Assembly: GCA_965214945.1 (NCBI GenBank)
Contig: OZ244029.1
Coordinates: forward strand, 2,542,001 to 2,606,000
Direction: 5' to 3'
DNA length: 64,000 nucleotides
DNA from: JAAXHB01 sp965214945
GTDB lineage: Bacteria; Actinomycetota; Acidimicrobiia; Acidimicrobiales; Aldehydirespiratoraceae
The translations under genes were made by a program, and so were the position numbers. This document shows, in pieces, positions 17,342 through 26,785 of this stretch (the first letter of the stretch is position 1; each line of letters starts with the position of its first letter). The notes beneath the pieces were generated by a model. It made no database searches. It had not been told where the DNA came from and worked only from the letters and a program-made list of their open reading frames with translations.

Positions 17342-18865
17342 ATGCCATGGTGGCTGTGGGCCCTGATGCTCGTGGGCGTGGTGCTGACCGTCTTAACCGT
17401 CCACGACCTGTTGCAGCGGCGCCACGCCGTGCTGCGCAACTTCCCATTGATCGGACATCTGCGATATCTGCTGGAGGCGGTCGGCCCGGAACTGCGCCAA
17501 TACATCGTGGCCGACAACGACGAGGAGCGTCCTTTCAATCGCAACAGGCGCCGTTGGGTCTACGCCACCGCCAAAGAGCAGAATCCGTACTTCGGGTTCG
17601 GCTCCGACAACCGTCTAAGCGACCCCGGGTACGTGTTCTTCCGCCATGCGGCCTTCCCGGTGAACTCCGACGAGCCTCCCGGCCAGCTGGCAGCCGCCAA
17701 GGTGCTCGGCGAGTGGCGCAACCGGAGGGTCGCATTCCGTCCGGCGTCGGTGGTGAACATCTCCGGGATGTCCTACGGCTCGCTGTCTGGCCCGGCCGTG
17801 GAGGCGCTCAACCGCGGTGCCGTCTTGTGCGGCTGCCTCCACAACACCGGCGAGGGCGGAATAAGTGCTTACCACCGCCAAGGCGGCGAGCTGATATTCC
17901 AGCTCGGAACCGGCTATTTCGGCGCCCGCGACGGCAGTGGCCGCTTCTCGATGGAGAGCTTCCTGGCCAGCGTCGACTCTGCGCCGGTCAGGGCCGTGGA
18001 GCTGAAGCTCAGCCAGGGCGCTAAGCCGGGCCTCGGAGGTCTGCTGCCGGCAGCAAAGGTCACCCCCGCTATAGCCGAGGCCAGAGGCGTGCCGGTCGGC
18101 GTCACAGTCCGAAGCCCGAAGCGCCACCGCGAGTTCCATGACGTCGCCGGGCTGGTCGATTTCGTCGAGCGCCTGGCGGATGCCACCGGGCTGCCCGTGG
18201 GGATCAAGTCGGCTGTCGGCGAGCGCCGCTTCTGGACGGAACTCGCCCAGCACATGGCGTCCACCGGGCGCGGCCCGGACTTCGTCAACGTCGACGGCGG
18301 AGAGGGCGGCACCGGCGCCGGGCCGATCACCTTCACGGACCACGTGGCCTTGCCGTTCCGTTTGGGATTCACGGAGGTTTACCAGGCTTTCGTGGACGTC
18401 GGACTGCAAGACGACGTGGTTTTTTTCGGCGCTGGCAAACTGGGTTTCGCTCCCGAGGCGATGGTGGCAATGGCCATGGGCGTCGACCTAGTAAACGTGG
18501 CGCGTGAGGCGATGCTGTCGATCGGCTGCATCCAGGCCCAGCGGTGCCACACCGGCCACTGCCCCACCGGCGTCGCCACACAAGGTCGATGGCTTAGCCG
18601 CGGGCTTGACCCCACAAGCAAAGCGGTGCGCCTAGCGAACTACGTGACCGGGCTGCGCTCTGAGCTTCGGTCGCTCGCGGAGGCGATGGGTGCTGACCAT
18701 CCCTCTCGGGTGGACCCAAGCGCAGTGGAGATGAGAGTTCGACGCGGCCAGATGATGAAGCTGCTTGACGCTTTCGGCTACTCCGACGCCGCCCAGCGCG
18801 CCCGATCTGCTGCTGAGGCGGCAGCGAGTGGTCAGGACTGGGCCGCGAGCAGGTCGAGAAGCTGA
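17342..18865 (+). CDS. FMN-binding glutamate synthase family protein
   Basis: A 507-residue protein with an N-terminal membrane helix (MPWWLWALMLVGVVLTVLTV) followed by a TIM barrel homologous to the FMN/ammonia-using synthase domain of glutamate synthase. Typical segments are FRPASVVNISGMSYGSLSG, LHNTGEGGISAYH, ELKLSQGAKPGLGG, DFVNVDGGEGGTGAGP and the Cys-rich CIQAQRCHTGHCPTGVATQ. It lacks the glutaminase and FAD subunits' domains, as is usual for this stand-alone membrane-associated family, so classical GOGAT activity cannot be assumed. Its 3' end overlaps the convergent UPF0182 gene by 34 bases. Confidence 0.85.
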   Translation: MPWWLWALMLVGVVLTVLTVHDLLQRRHAVLRNFPLIGHLRYLLEAVGPELRQYIVADNDEERPFNRNRRRWVYATAKEQNPYFGFGSDNRLSDPGYVFFRHAAFPVNSDEPPGQLAAAKVLGEWRNRRVAFRPASVVNISGMSYGSLSGPAVEALNRGAVLCGCLHNTGEGGISAYHRQGGELIFQLGTGYFGARDGSGRFSMESFLASVDSAPVRAVELKLSQGAKPGLGGLLPAAKVTPAIAEARGVPVGVTVRSPKRHREFHDVAGLVDFVERLADATGLPVGIKSAVGERRFWTELAQHMASTGRGPDFVNVDGGEGGTGAGPITFTDHVALPFRLGFTEVYQAFVDVGLQDDVVFFGAGKLGFAPEAMVAMAMGVDLVNVAREAMLSIGCIQAQRCHTGHCPTGVATQGRWLSRGLDPTSKAVRLANYVTGLRSELRSLAEAMGADHPSRVDPSAVEMRVRRGQMMKLLDAFGYSDAAQRARSAAEAAASGQDWAASRSRS

Positions 18866-21822
18866 TCTATGAGGCCCTCGAGGGTCTCGGCCGTGTCGGG
18901 GTCGCGCCGGCGCAGCTCCTCAAGCCGCGAGAGCAGGGCCTGCGCCTCGGGCTGCTGGCCCTGGCTGCCGTCGGCCTGATCGTCCGGCAGCTGCGGATCT
19001 ACAGGCTGACCATCAGGCGGCTCGGCCTCATCGGCGGACGGCTCGGCCCCATCGCCGTCGGTTACCACAGGCGGTAACACGACACCGGTGAAATCGGCCC
19101 CCGGATAGAGCTGGATCAGGGCCGCCTCGAGCGTGTCGCCCAACGCGGTGCGGTCACCCACAGCGGCGATCACCCCCGCTAGCAGCGGAATCTGTGTGAC
19201 CTGCGCGCGCACATACAAGGGACGCACGTACAACATCGAGTCGTCCACCGGTAGCAGCAGCAAGTCGCCGAAGTCCACCGAGGAACCCTGGTCGTTGAGC
19301 AGTGTCAGCTCTCGGCTGATGTCGGGGTTGGTGGAGATGTTGGACGCCACGATCGCGGGCCCCGGCGCCAGCAGGTTCGACATCTCATATGAGACAAGCC
19401 TCGACGTGCCGTCGGAGCGAGTCTCGCCCACCATGAACGCCGTCAGCTCCTTGCGGCTGTCGTCGTCTGAGACCGGCACGAAGGAGCGCAGCGCCACAAA
19501 CGAGGCGTCCTCCTCGCCGGGGAGCTGGATCAGCGAGTAGTAGGCCGAGACACGGCGCTCGCGTTTGGTGATCAGTCCGCTGCTCTCGTCGACGACCGCC
19601 TCGGCGACGCCGCCGGCCTCGACGCTGCGACCCGGATCCTGGGCCACCGCCCAGAGTTCGGTGCCGATGATCAGCGCCTCGGGGTCAGTCACCTGATACG
19701 AGGCCCACATGTTGGTCTGCACGGTGAAGAGGTCGTGCGGGAACCGCAGATGCTCGCGCAGCCCTTGGGGCATCTCGTCGAAATCGGTGAACAGGTCGGG
19801 GAAAGCGCTCTGCCATGCCGCGATGATCGGATCGTTCACGGGCATCACATAAAGGGTCACGTCGCCGTCGTAGGAGTCGACCACCGCCTTAACCGAGTTG
19901 CGGATGTAGTTGGCGCCGGTCGCGGCCAGCGCGGCACCGGTCTCCAAGCCGCTCACATCGGCGCGCTGAGAGTAGGGATAGCGGCCCGTGGTGGTGTAGG
20001 CGTCGATCACGTACTTGATGCGCCCGTCGTGCACAACGGGATACACGTCGGAGTCGAACTCGAGGAAAGGCGCGACGTCGCTCACGCGGTCGCGCACGTC
20101 GCGCACATAGATGATCTTGGTGTCGTCGCCCACAAAGTTGGATATGAGCGGGTCGAAGTCGCCGAGGCGCAGCGCGAAGGCGGCCTGGCGCACGAATGAG
20201 CCCATGTCGACGCCCCCGTCTCCGGTGTAGCGGAAGCTGAACTCCTGGCCGTTGCCATCGACGTAGTCGACCTCGTCGCGGGTGGCGCCCACCAGCGCGT
20301 ATCCGTCCAGATCTTCGCCGACGTAAATCTGAGGCTGCTCCAGGTTGAGGTCGATACGGGTGTCGGTCTCCACGGGCAGGCCGCCGACGATGAACTCGGG
20401 GCTGCCCCGCACGTTGGTGACGTTGGCGCGGGCCGCGGCCAGCCCGTAGCCGTGAGTTATGGCGACATGCTGACGCTCCCAGGATCCGAGCTCGCTCAAG
20501 TTGAGTTCGCGTGCCGCGAGCACCACCTGGGTCAGCTCGTCGTTGACCCTGTACCTGTCGACATCGAGAACGTCTGAGAAGCTGTAGAAGTCGCGCTCGC
20601 CCTGCTCTTTGTCGAAGGTGTCGGTAAGCGTGTAGGGGTCAAGAATGCGGGCGTTGCGAACCGTCGGAGCAGCGTCTCTGATCTGGGCTGGGCTTAGGTC
20701 GTCGTCGTAGTCGAACACCTCCAGCGCCACATCGGTGCCGGGCGTGAGCGCGTACGCAGTGCGCGTGGCCGCGATGTTGTCGATGGCGTAGACGGACTCA
20801 CGGGCCGTCTCGTTGGGATCGACTCGAAAACGCTGCACGAACGACGGGTACAGGTTTCCCATCACTACCGCTACGAACGCCCAGAGCCCGACCGCCAGAA
20901 CGGGCAGTACCCAGCCTCTGCGCCGCATGTTCACGATGAGAAGCAGCGCCGCGAACAGCGAGATAAGCATCAGCAGGTTGAGGGCGGGGAGCTTGGCCTC
21001 CACGTCCGTGTAGAGCGCCCCGTCGACCACGCCGCGTGTGGAGACCGTCAGCTCGTAGCGGTCGAGCCAGTAGTCGGCTGCCTTGACCAGGGCGAGCGCC
21101 GCCAGCAGCGCCGACAGGTGCACCTTCACCTCGGGCAGCACGCGCTCGGCACCGGCCAGACCGGCCAGTTGGATCCGCATGCCGCCGTTGGACTCGGCGC
21201 CTACCCGCTGGATCCGTATGCCGCCGTTGAGGTAATGGAACACCGAGGTGACCACGAAGATGATCACCAAGGCGGTGAACACCCAGCTCACGACAAACGA
21301 CAGGAACGGCAGCCGGAAGACGTAGAAGCCGATGTCGGTGTTGAACAGCGGGTCGGCGACACTGAAGTCCTTGCGGTTCACGAACAGCAGCCACTGCTCC
21401 CAGCGGTCCGAGACTCCGGAGATGGCTAGAAGCGAGAAAACTGCCGAGACGATGAGCCGCACCAGCCGGGAGCGGCCGGCCACGACCTCTCGGAAGCGGC
21501 CGAGCATCTCCTCTTCGGGGCCTGGCGTGAGCGTCGTGGGCGCGATCCGTTGTGCGATCAGCAGGTTGACCCAGATGAGGACGAAGAACGAGCCGGCGAA
21601 GATCAACACCAGAGCGATCTTGGCGAGCAGCACTCGCTGCCAGACGTCGGTACGCCCGAGCGCGTCGAACCACAGGTAGTCGGTGTAGAACCGCGCCAGC
21701 CCGCGGAGCGATAGCACGAACACTAGGAGGCAGGCGGCGACGATTAGGGCTATGAGTCGTGTGCGGCGGCTGCCGAATCCCCTGCGGGGGCGCCCGCTGC
21801 CGGTTGGTGAGACTGTGCGCAT
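18832..21822 (-). CDS. UPF0182 family large membrane protein
   Basis: A 996-residue protein of the actinobacterial UPF0182 family. The N-terminal third holds about seven membrane helices, including the first after RRTRLIALIVAACLLVFVLS and the conserved FYTDYLWFDALGRTDVW loop. A large extracellular domain follows, with the family's ATRTAYALTP, WERQHVAITHGYGLAAARAN, YVRNSVKAV-like and YVMPVNDPIIAAWQSAFPDLF segments, then an acidic tail (DGDGAEPSADEAEPPDG) and a charged helix. Molecular function is unknown. There is a small internal duplication (GGIRIQ...GGMRIQ). ATG 21822 is preferred; a TTG precedes it directly. Confidence 0.9.
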   Translation of the reverse strand: MRTVSPTGSGRPRRGFGSRRTRLIALIVAACLLVFVLSLRGLARFYTDYLWFDALGRTDVWQRVLLAKIALVLIFAGSFFVLIWVNLLIAQRIAPTTLTPGPEEEMLGRFREVVAGRSRLVRLIVSAVFSLLAISGVSDRWEQWLLFVNRKDFSVADPLFNTDIGFYVFRLPFLSFVVSWVFTALVIIFVVTSVFHYLNGGIRIQRVGAESNGGMRIQLAGLAGAERVLPEVKVHLSALLAALALVKAADYWLDRYELTVSTRGVVDGALYTDVEAKLPALNLLMLISLFAALLLIVNMRRRGWVLPVLAVGLWAFVAVVMGNLYPSFVQRFRVDPNETARESVYAIDNIAATRTAYALTPGTDVALEVFDYDDDLSPAQIRDAAPTVRNARILDPYTLTDTFDKEQGERDFYSFSDVLDVDRYRVNDELTQVVLAARELNLSELGSWERQHVAITHGYGLAAARANVTNVRGSPEFIVGGLPVETDTRIDLNLEQPQIYVGEDLDGYALVGATRDEVDYVDGNGQEFSFRYTGDGGVDMGSFVRQAAFALRLGDFDPLISNFVGDDTKIIYVRDVRDRVSDVAPFLEFDSDVYPVVHDGRIKYVIDAYTTTGRYPYSQRADVSGLETGAALAATGANYIRNSVKAVVDSYDGDVTLYVMPVNDPIIAAWQSAFPDLFTDFDEMPQGLREHLRFPHDLFTVQTNMWASYQVTDPEALIIGTELWAVAQDPGRSVEAGGVAEAVVDESSGLITKRERRVSAYYSLIQLPGEEDASFVALRSFVPVSDDDSRKELTAFMVGETRSDGTSRLVSYEMSNLLAPGPAIVASNISTNPDISRELTLLNDQGSSVDFGDLLLLPVDDSMLYVRPLYVRAQVTQIPLLAGVIAAVGDRTALGDTLEAALIQLYPGADFTGVVLPPVVTDGDGAEPSADEAEPPDGQPVDPQLPDDQADGSQGQQPEAQALLSRLEELRRRDPDTAETLEGLIDQLLDLLAAQS

Positions 21823-21834
21823 CAACCGACCACG

Positions 21835-23424
21835 TTATCGGCTGGCTGCCGTGGAAGCCCCGCGCGTGCCGAGCCTTTTCAGGGCGGCGTCGAGCGCAGC
21901 CTGTGCCGCCGCAGGCACCCGCTCAGTTCGCAACTCCCTGTATACGGCGCGTACTTCGGAACTTAGGTCGTCGTCGGGGCAGTCCAGAGCGCGAAGCCGG
22001 GCTTGGACGGGTGCCTCCAGTGCTGCGGAGACTGCCTCGGCGGCGGCTGCGAGGTCGAGGTGGTCGGCGCTCGCGTCCACGTCGGAGGCGAAGTTCTCAA
22101 GCGGGCGGCGCAGGGCCTCCGCGTACCCGTGCGCGGCGCGCGCTGCCAAGGCGGCACGGCCATTGCGGCGGATCGCGTCGAGCAGCTCACCCTGCTCGTC
22201 CATGATCAGCCGCTTCAGTTCACGGGTGATGCCGATCACCGCAAGAGACCGCGCAGCGGCCAGGCCGTCATCCGCGGCGCTGTCAGAGGAGGCGAAGTCA
22301 GAAGTGTGGGGGTCCGCCCGGACGTCGGCAGGATCGAAGTCCGGGCGGTCACCGGCAGCGTCGGGCTCACCTGGCGGCTGTGACCGGTTGGCAGACCTAA
22401 GCCGAGCGAAGATGCTCTCCACGCCTGTCTCGGCGGCCGGCTCGTTCTTGTCAGCAGGCTCGGGCTGGTCCGGCTCGGGCTGGGCCGGCAGTTCAGCCCC
22501 GTCGGGCTGGCCCGGCAGGCCGGGCTCGGCAGGCTCGTCCGCTGGCACATCGGTACCGTCGGCCAGTTCGGCCTCCTCGGGCTTGTCTGAGTCTGGTTCG
22601 GGCTTGGCGGATGCCTGCGCGCGTTCAGCGGGCTTGTCTGCCTCGGCCTCAATGTCGTACAGCCTCGCCGGAGAGGCACCGCCGCTGGCGGGGCTGCGCG
22701 GCGCCCCGGGTTCTGTGCCGGGAGCAACCGGAACCCCGGCGTAGCGGGCCGCTTCGATCTCAGCTTCGATGTCCCTGGCGGTGGGCTCTGCCTCTGACGC
22801 GATCCGCAGTCCCACCCGCTTGGCGGCGGCGGCGGCCGCAGGCGACGCCTCGACTAGGTCGGCGATCAGGTCGTCCAAACCCTGCTGACACTCCGCGAGA
22901 GCAGCCAGCATCCGGTCTCGCACAGCGCGCAGCTGCGCCACTTCCGTGCGGTGACCATGTCGTCTGCGAGCCACGTCGTCCAACATCCGCTTGCGAACGT
23001 TGCGGGCCTCTGCCACAACCTCGCGTCCTTGAGTTCGCGCATCCCGAATCACCTCGGTCGCGGCCTCGCGGGCCTGCTCCAACATTTGAGCGCATTGGGC
23101 CTCGGCACGTTCAACGCGCTGCTGGGCCGCACTTCTGGCCGACTCAAGCAAGTGAACGGCCTCGGAGCCCAAAGCAGCCGTAATCCGTTTGGCCTCGAGG
23201 TCGGCGGGCCTGATCGACTCGAGTTCGTCCAGGCGTCGGATCAATGACTCGGTTGCGGTGAGCAGTCCGCGCATCTGCCGGGACGCTTCGCGCATCCGCG
23301 AGTCCACAGCATGGCGCTCGTAGCCGCGCCGCACGATGCGCAGATCGCCCGCATCGAGACCCTCCAAGGCGCTGCGTGCGGACTGCGTCAGCTGCTTTAG
23401 ATCGAACTCGGAACTGTCGGTCAT
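21835..23424 (-). CDS. Coiled-coil protein (DivIVA-like architecture)
   Basis: A 529-residue cytoplasmic protein. Residues 1-200 form a long Ala/Arg/Glu-rich coiled coil (for example LESARSAAQQRVERAEAQCA followed by QMLEQAREAATEVIRDAR). A disordered Pro/Glu/Ala linker (about 215-340) with repeated AEPG.P/PEPDQPEP units follows, and then a second helical domain (about 370-529). ATG 23424 begins MTDSSEFDLKQLTQSARSAL; the open frame upstream is an extension without homology. The layout resembles polar-growth/divisome scaffolds of actinobacteria (DivIVA or Wag31-like), but the signature N-terminal DivIVA domain is not seen, so this is only a structural analogy. The gene ends 12 bases before the UPF0182 start. 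Confidence 0.65.
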   Translation of the reverse strand: MTDSSEFDLKQLTQSARSALEGLDAGDLRIVRRGYERHAVDSRMREASRQMRGLLTATESLIRRLDELESIRPADLEAKRITAALGSEAVHLLESARSAAQQRVERAEAQCAQMLEQAREAATEVIRDARTQGREVVAEARNVRKRMLDDVARRRHGHRTEVAQLRAVRDRMLAALAECQQGLDDLIADLVEASPAAAAAAKRVGLRIASEAEPTARDIEAEIEAARYAGVPVAPGTEPGAPRSPASGGASPARLYDIEAEADKPAERAQASAKPEPDSDKPEEAELADGTDVPADEPAEPGLPGQPDGAELPAQPEPDQPEPADKNEPAAETGVESIFARLRSANRSQPPGEPDAAGDRPDFDPADVRADPHTSDFASSDSAADDGLAAARSLAVIGITRELKRLIMDEQGELLDAIRRNGRAALAARAAHGYAEALRRPLENFASDVDASADHLDLAAAAEAVSAALEAPVQARLRALDCPDDDLSSEVRAVYRELRTERVPAAAQAALDAALKRLGTRGASTAASR

Positions 23425-23488
23425 GATCGCTCCATGTCGGTGACGATGGTACGGCCCGGACCGGTCAGGCGCACGATGCCTGCCGCTG

Positions 23489-24544
23489 TCACGGCAAGGC
23501 GAGCCCGTCCACGTCGCCGCCGAGATCCCCCAGCGCTGCGAGCGCGTCCTGCAATGTGGCAACGCCCACAACCGGCATCCCCCCGGCAGCAGAGAGCGCC
23601 TCGTGCTCCATGTCTTCGGGCACGATAAACAAGCGGGCGCCGGCGTTGCGAGCCGCGGCGGCTTTTTGGGCCACACCGCCGACATTGCCTACCGCACCGT
23701 CTAGCAGAATCCTGCCGGTGACCGCCACCGGCAGGCCGCCAGTCAGCTCACCGGGAGTCAGCAAGTCAATCAGGGCCAGCGTGAAGGCGAGTCCGGCTGA
23801 CGGGCCGCCGATCGAAGCCGACGCAATGTCGATCTCGAAGTCGAGGGTGCTCACCTTCACCCACTCCCGCACGCCGCTGAGACCGATGAACCCGCCGTCG
23901 TTATCCGGATGGGCACTCAAAGTGAGCCGGACGCGGGAGCGCTCGCCGGTCGACTGCCTCAGCAGAGTGAGCGTGATAACTGTGCCGGGCGGACGCGCCC
24001 TTATGAGCTGCAGCAGTGAGTCGACTGTGGTCACAGGCTCGCCGTCGACGGCGACTATCAGCTCGCCGGGAGTGAGCCGCCCGGCCGCTGCGGTGCCTTC
24101 GACGACCCCGCTGAAGCCCACGCCGGTCGCTTCGTAAGCGTCCACCCCCAGGTATTCCAGCGCCACGACCACCGCGGTGTCCTTGGATTCTTGCATAAGC
24201 GCGGCGTTGTACTCGCGCTGCTCCTGCGATGAGCGATCCCCGAACACCGACTCTCGGGGGCGCAGATCGGTCGTGTCGTCGATGACGGCCCTCGCCCAGT
24301 CGAACACGCTGACACGGCTGTCTATCGACACGGTCGTGAAGAGAATGTCGCCTGCGGGGTCGAAGCGCTCGATGCCCTCCAGCATCACCCCGTCTGCTGT
24401 GGACACAACCTTGCCGGGCCGGAAGGCGACCGCTCCGACGTCGACTGTCGAGCTGCCTGGAATTGCCTGAGCCAGCCACTGGGCCGGCATGAACGCGGAC
24501 ACGGCTAACAGCACTGCCACCGCCGACAGCAAGATGATGGGCAC
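23489..24544 (-). CDS. PDZ domain-containing Lon-type serine protease (YlbL-like)
   Basis: A 351-residue membrane-anchored protease. An N-terminal helix (PIILLSAVAVLLAVSAFMP) is followed by an extracytoplasmic region, a PDZ domain at about 140-215 (GVGFSGVVEGTAAAG, LIVAVDGEPVTTVDSLL) and a Lon-type proteolytic domain with the Ser-Lys dyad at S249 (IGGPSAGLAF) and K294 (GNVGGVAQKAAAARNAG). There is no AAA domain, as in the YlbL family. The only canonical start is GTG 24544, right at the membrane helix, yet the frame is open and protein-like for another 50 codons upstream (ending RRRRWRRWL). The natural N-terminus may therefore use a non-standard start such as ATC 24643. Confidence 0.85.
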   Translation of the reverse strand: MPIILLSAVAVLLAVSAFMPAQWLAQAIPGSSTVDVGAVAFRPGKVVSTADGVMLEGIERFDPAGDILFTTVSIDSRVSVFDWARAVIDDTTDLRPRESVFGDRSSQEQREYNAALMQESKDTAVVVALEYLGVDAYEATGVGFSGVVEGTAAAGRLTPGELIVAVDGEPVTTVDSLLQLIRARPPGTVITLTLLRQSTGERSRVRLTLSAHPDNDGGFIGLSGVREWVKVSTLDFEIDIASASIGGPSAGLAFTLALIDLLTPGELTGGLPVAVTGRILLDGAVGNVGGVAQKAAAARNAGARLFIVPEDMEHEALSAAGGMPVVGVATLQDALAALGDLGGDVDGLALP

Positions 24545-24721
24545 CAGCCAGCGGCGCCAGCGCCGCCGCCGAGACGCCGGATCGGCGCCCGAAGGGGATA
24601 CCGCGGAGGGCGGCGAAGGTGATGGGGAAGCTAGTGTGTCGATTGTCCCGTTGTCTCGCTCGCGGCGCCGCGCTCGCGGGACGCCTGTACTCGAGGTTGC
24701 CCGAACTCAAAGTTAGCTGAC

Positions 24722-25114
24722 ATGAGCACCGGTTCGACCGCTGAACAGGCTGAGAGCCCGTCTGAAGCCGCGGCGATCGCGGCGGCCGAGACGCCGAGGC
24801 GAGCTGCCGTCGAAAGATTTTTTCAACTGGCCGGTGCGCTCTGGCACCGGTTTGCTGCCTGGCTCGGCAGCCAAAGCCGCGGCGAGCACGACAGCGTCTC
24901 TCTGCCGGTGCTCGTGCTGCGGCGTGCGGGGCTGACTCGGCGATCGGTTCCTCGCCCGATCGTGGGCCCCAAAGCGTACGTGCAGTGGTGGCAGCGCCTG
25001 CTGGCAGCGGCAGCCATGGCGGTGATCGTGGTGGGCATCGGCCTGATGTTTGCTGCAGCCGTCGGGCTGATGGTGGTGGTCGCGGGATTCCTACTGGAGC
25101 AGGCCATTGCCTGA
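24722..25114 (+). CDS. Small membrane protein, function unknown
   Basis: A 130-residue protein starting at ATG 24722. The N-terminal 80 residues are cytoplasmic in character (Ala/Glu-rich, then a basic ERFFQLAGALWHRFAAWLG helix). Two closely spaced hydrophobic segments follow at about 92-128 (LLAAAAMAVIVVGIGLMF, AAAVGLMVVVAGFLL). No family recognised. It is divergent from the PDZ-Lon protease and overlaps the next gene by eight bases, so it is co-translated with the HEAT-repeat protein, which may dock onto it. Confidence 0.65.
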   Translation: MSTGSTAEQAESPSEAAAIAAAETPRRAAVERFFQLAGALWHRFAAWLGSQSRGEHDSVSLPVLVLRRAGLTRRSVPRPIVGPKAYVQWWQRLLAAAAMAVIVVGIGLMFAAAVGLMVVVAGFLLEQAIA

Positions 25115-25742
25115 GCCTGCCGCTATGGAGGCCGCTCTGGCGGGGCACCGCGGCGACGTCGACACAGCCCGGCGACATCTGTCTAATCCCACCGCTGGGG
25201 TTCGGGCTGTGGCGCTTAGAGCCCTGAGCAGATCAGGTGACCTGACTGCAGACGAACTCGCGGCGGCGGTCGGCGATAGCGATCCGCGGGTGCGCATTGC
25301 GGCGCTGGAACTGGCAGCGCACCGCGACGATCTGGACGGGGCGATCGCCGCAGCCCGCCTCGACGATAGCGACGACGGCGCGGCGGAGGCGGCAGCGTGG
25401 GCTTGCGGCGAGATCGTTAGCCGAACTAGGGGCGGGCCTGCTGCCGCTGCGACGGTGGCGGCGTTGGCGAGGGTCGCCGCCTGCCATCAAGATCCGCTGT
25501 GCCGAGAATCTGCCATTGCGGCTCTCGGCACTGTCGGCGATCCGGAGGGCCTGCGAGCCGTGATCGGCGGTCTGAACGACAAGCCGGCGGTGAGGCGCAG
25601 AGCCGTGATCGCGCTGGCGCCCTTTGACGGCCCGGAGGTGGATGACGCCCTGGCGCGTGCGCTGCTCGACCGCGACCGGCAAGTGCGCGAGGCTGCCGCC
25701 GAACTCGACAGGATGCGACAGCAGGCGGACGCTGGCTACTAG
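25107..25742 (+). CDS. HEAT-repeat protein
   Basis: A 211-residue all-helical protein built of about five HEAT-type repeats. These show as regularly spaced GVRAVALRALSRSGD, PRVRIAALELAAHRDD, CRESAIAALGTVGDPEG and AVRRRAVIALAPFDGPEVDD units. Such repeats mediate protein binding; no catalytic motif is present. The TTG start at 25107 overlaps the preceding membrane-protein gene by eight bases; an in-frame ATG at 25125 is an alternative. Paired with a small membrane protein, it could act as a membrane-recruited adaptor, which is inference only. Confidence 0.7.
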   Translation: MPEPAAMEAALAGHRGDVDTARRHLSNPTAGVRAVALRALSRSGDLTADELAAAVGDSDPRVRIAALELAAHRDDLDGAIAAARLDDSDDGAAEAAAWACGEIVSRTRGGPAAAATVAALARVAACHQDPLCRESAIAALGTVGDPEGLRAVIGGLNDKPAVRRRAVIALAPFDGPEVDDALARALLDRDRQVREAAAELDRMRQQADAGY

Positions 25743-25776
25743 CCCGCTCTCACAAGTGCGCTCACCGGGGCTAGCG

Positions 25777-26778
25777 CTAGTTCCAGTCGTCTGAGAACAC
25801 CGACATGCTGTCGATGTTCTCAAGACACTTGCCCGCGCCTAGAACCACAGCTTCCAAAGGCGATTCGACGCGGCGCACCTTCACCGAGGTGGCTTTGGCG
25901 AGCCTCGTGTCCATGCCCCGTAGCAGTCCGCCGCCACCCACCAGGTGAATGCCGTGCAAGATGATGTCCTGAGCCAGCTCGGGCGGTGAGCGCGATAGGC
26001 AGCTGACGGTCGAGTCCACCATGGCACTGACCGGCTCGTCTATTGCCTGGCGGACCTCCTCGGGTGTGAGCATCGCCGTCTTGGGCATTCCCGACACCAG
26101 CTCTCGCCCTCTGACGACGGCGCCCATCTCGTTGTGCGTGGGCGCCGCGGAGCCCGCCACCTTCTTGGTGTGCTCCGCGGTCGGTTCGCCGATAGCCAAG
26201 CCATACTCGCGGCGTATGTAGCTCTGGATGGCGTCGTCGATATCGAACGATCCCACGCGCACAGCCTCCAGCGCCACGACTCCGCCCATGCTCAGCAGCG
26301 CCGTCTCGGTGGTGCCGCCGCCGATGTCGACCACCATCGACCCCACGGGCTCGTTGAGGGGGAGGTTGGCTCCTATCGCGGCCGCCAGAGGCTGATCGAT
26401 GAGTCGCGCCTCTGTCGCGCCGGCGCGCTTGACGGCCTCGGTGACGGCCCTTCTCTCGACCGGCGTGATGGCCGAAGGCACGCACACCACCACACGCGCT
26501 CGGTTGAGCCGGCTGACGCCCACTTGGCCCAGCAGGATCCGGATCATGTTCTGGGTGACGTCGAAGTCGGTGATCGCGCCCTGGCGCAGCGGGCGCACCG
26601 CCACTATGTAGCTAGGCGTTCGGCCGATCATCCGCGAGGCGTTGCGGCCTACCGCCAGCACCTCTTTGGTGATGGTGTTCAAAGCGATCACCGACGGCTC
26701 GTTGAGCACCACTCCCCGGCCTCGGGCGTATACCAGCGTGTTGGCTGTGCCCAGGTCGATGGCGAGGTCGCGGGGCAT
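25777..26778 (-). CDS. mreB: MreB/Mbl-type actin-like cell shape protein
   Basis: A 333-residue bacterial actin homologue. Nucleotide-binding motifs are in place: phosphate 1 IDLGTANTLVYARGRG (from residue 6), phosphate 2 VVDIGGGTTETALLSMGG, and the adenosine motif LVGGGGLLRGMD. MreB polymers guide lateral wall growth in rod cells. ATG 26778 with GAGGAG upstream is clearly the start. mreC and mreD, the usual partners, are not adjacent; instead the gene is preceded by a small membrane protein and moaE. Many actinobacteria lack MreB, so its presence says something about cell shape or sporulation-like wall synthesis in this lineage. It converges with the HEAT-repeat gene. Confidence 0.93.
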   Translation of the reverse strand: MPRDLAIDLGTANTLVYARGRGVVLNEPSVIALNTITKEVLAVGRNASRMIGRTPSYIVAVRPLRQGAITDFDVTQNMIRILLGQVGVSRLNRARVVVCVPSAITPVERRAVTEAVKRAGATEARLIDQPLAAAIGANLPLNEPVGSMVVDIGGGTTETALLSMGGVVALEAVRVGSFDIDDAIQSYIRREYGLAIGEPTAEHTKKVAGSAAPTHNEMGAVVRGRELVSGMPKTAMLTPEEVRQAIDEPVSAMVDSTVSCLSRSPPELAQDIILHGIHLVGGGGLLRGMDTRLAKATSVKVRRVESPLEAVVLGAGKCLENIDSMSVFSDDWN

Positions 26779-26785
26779 GGGCTCC

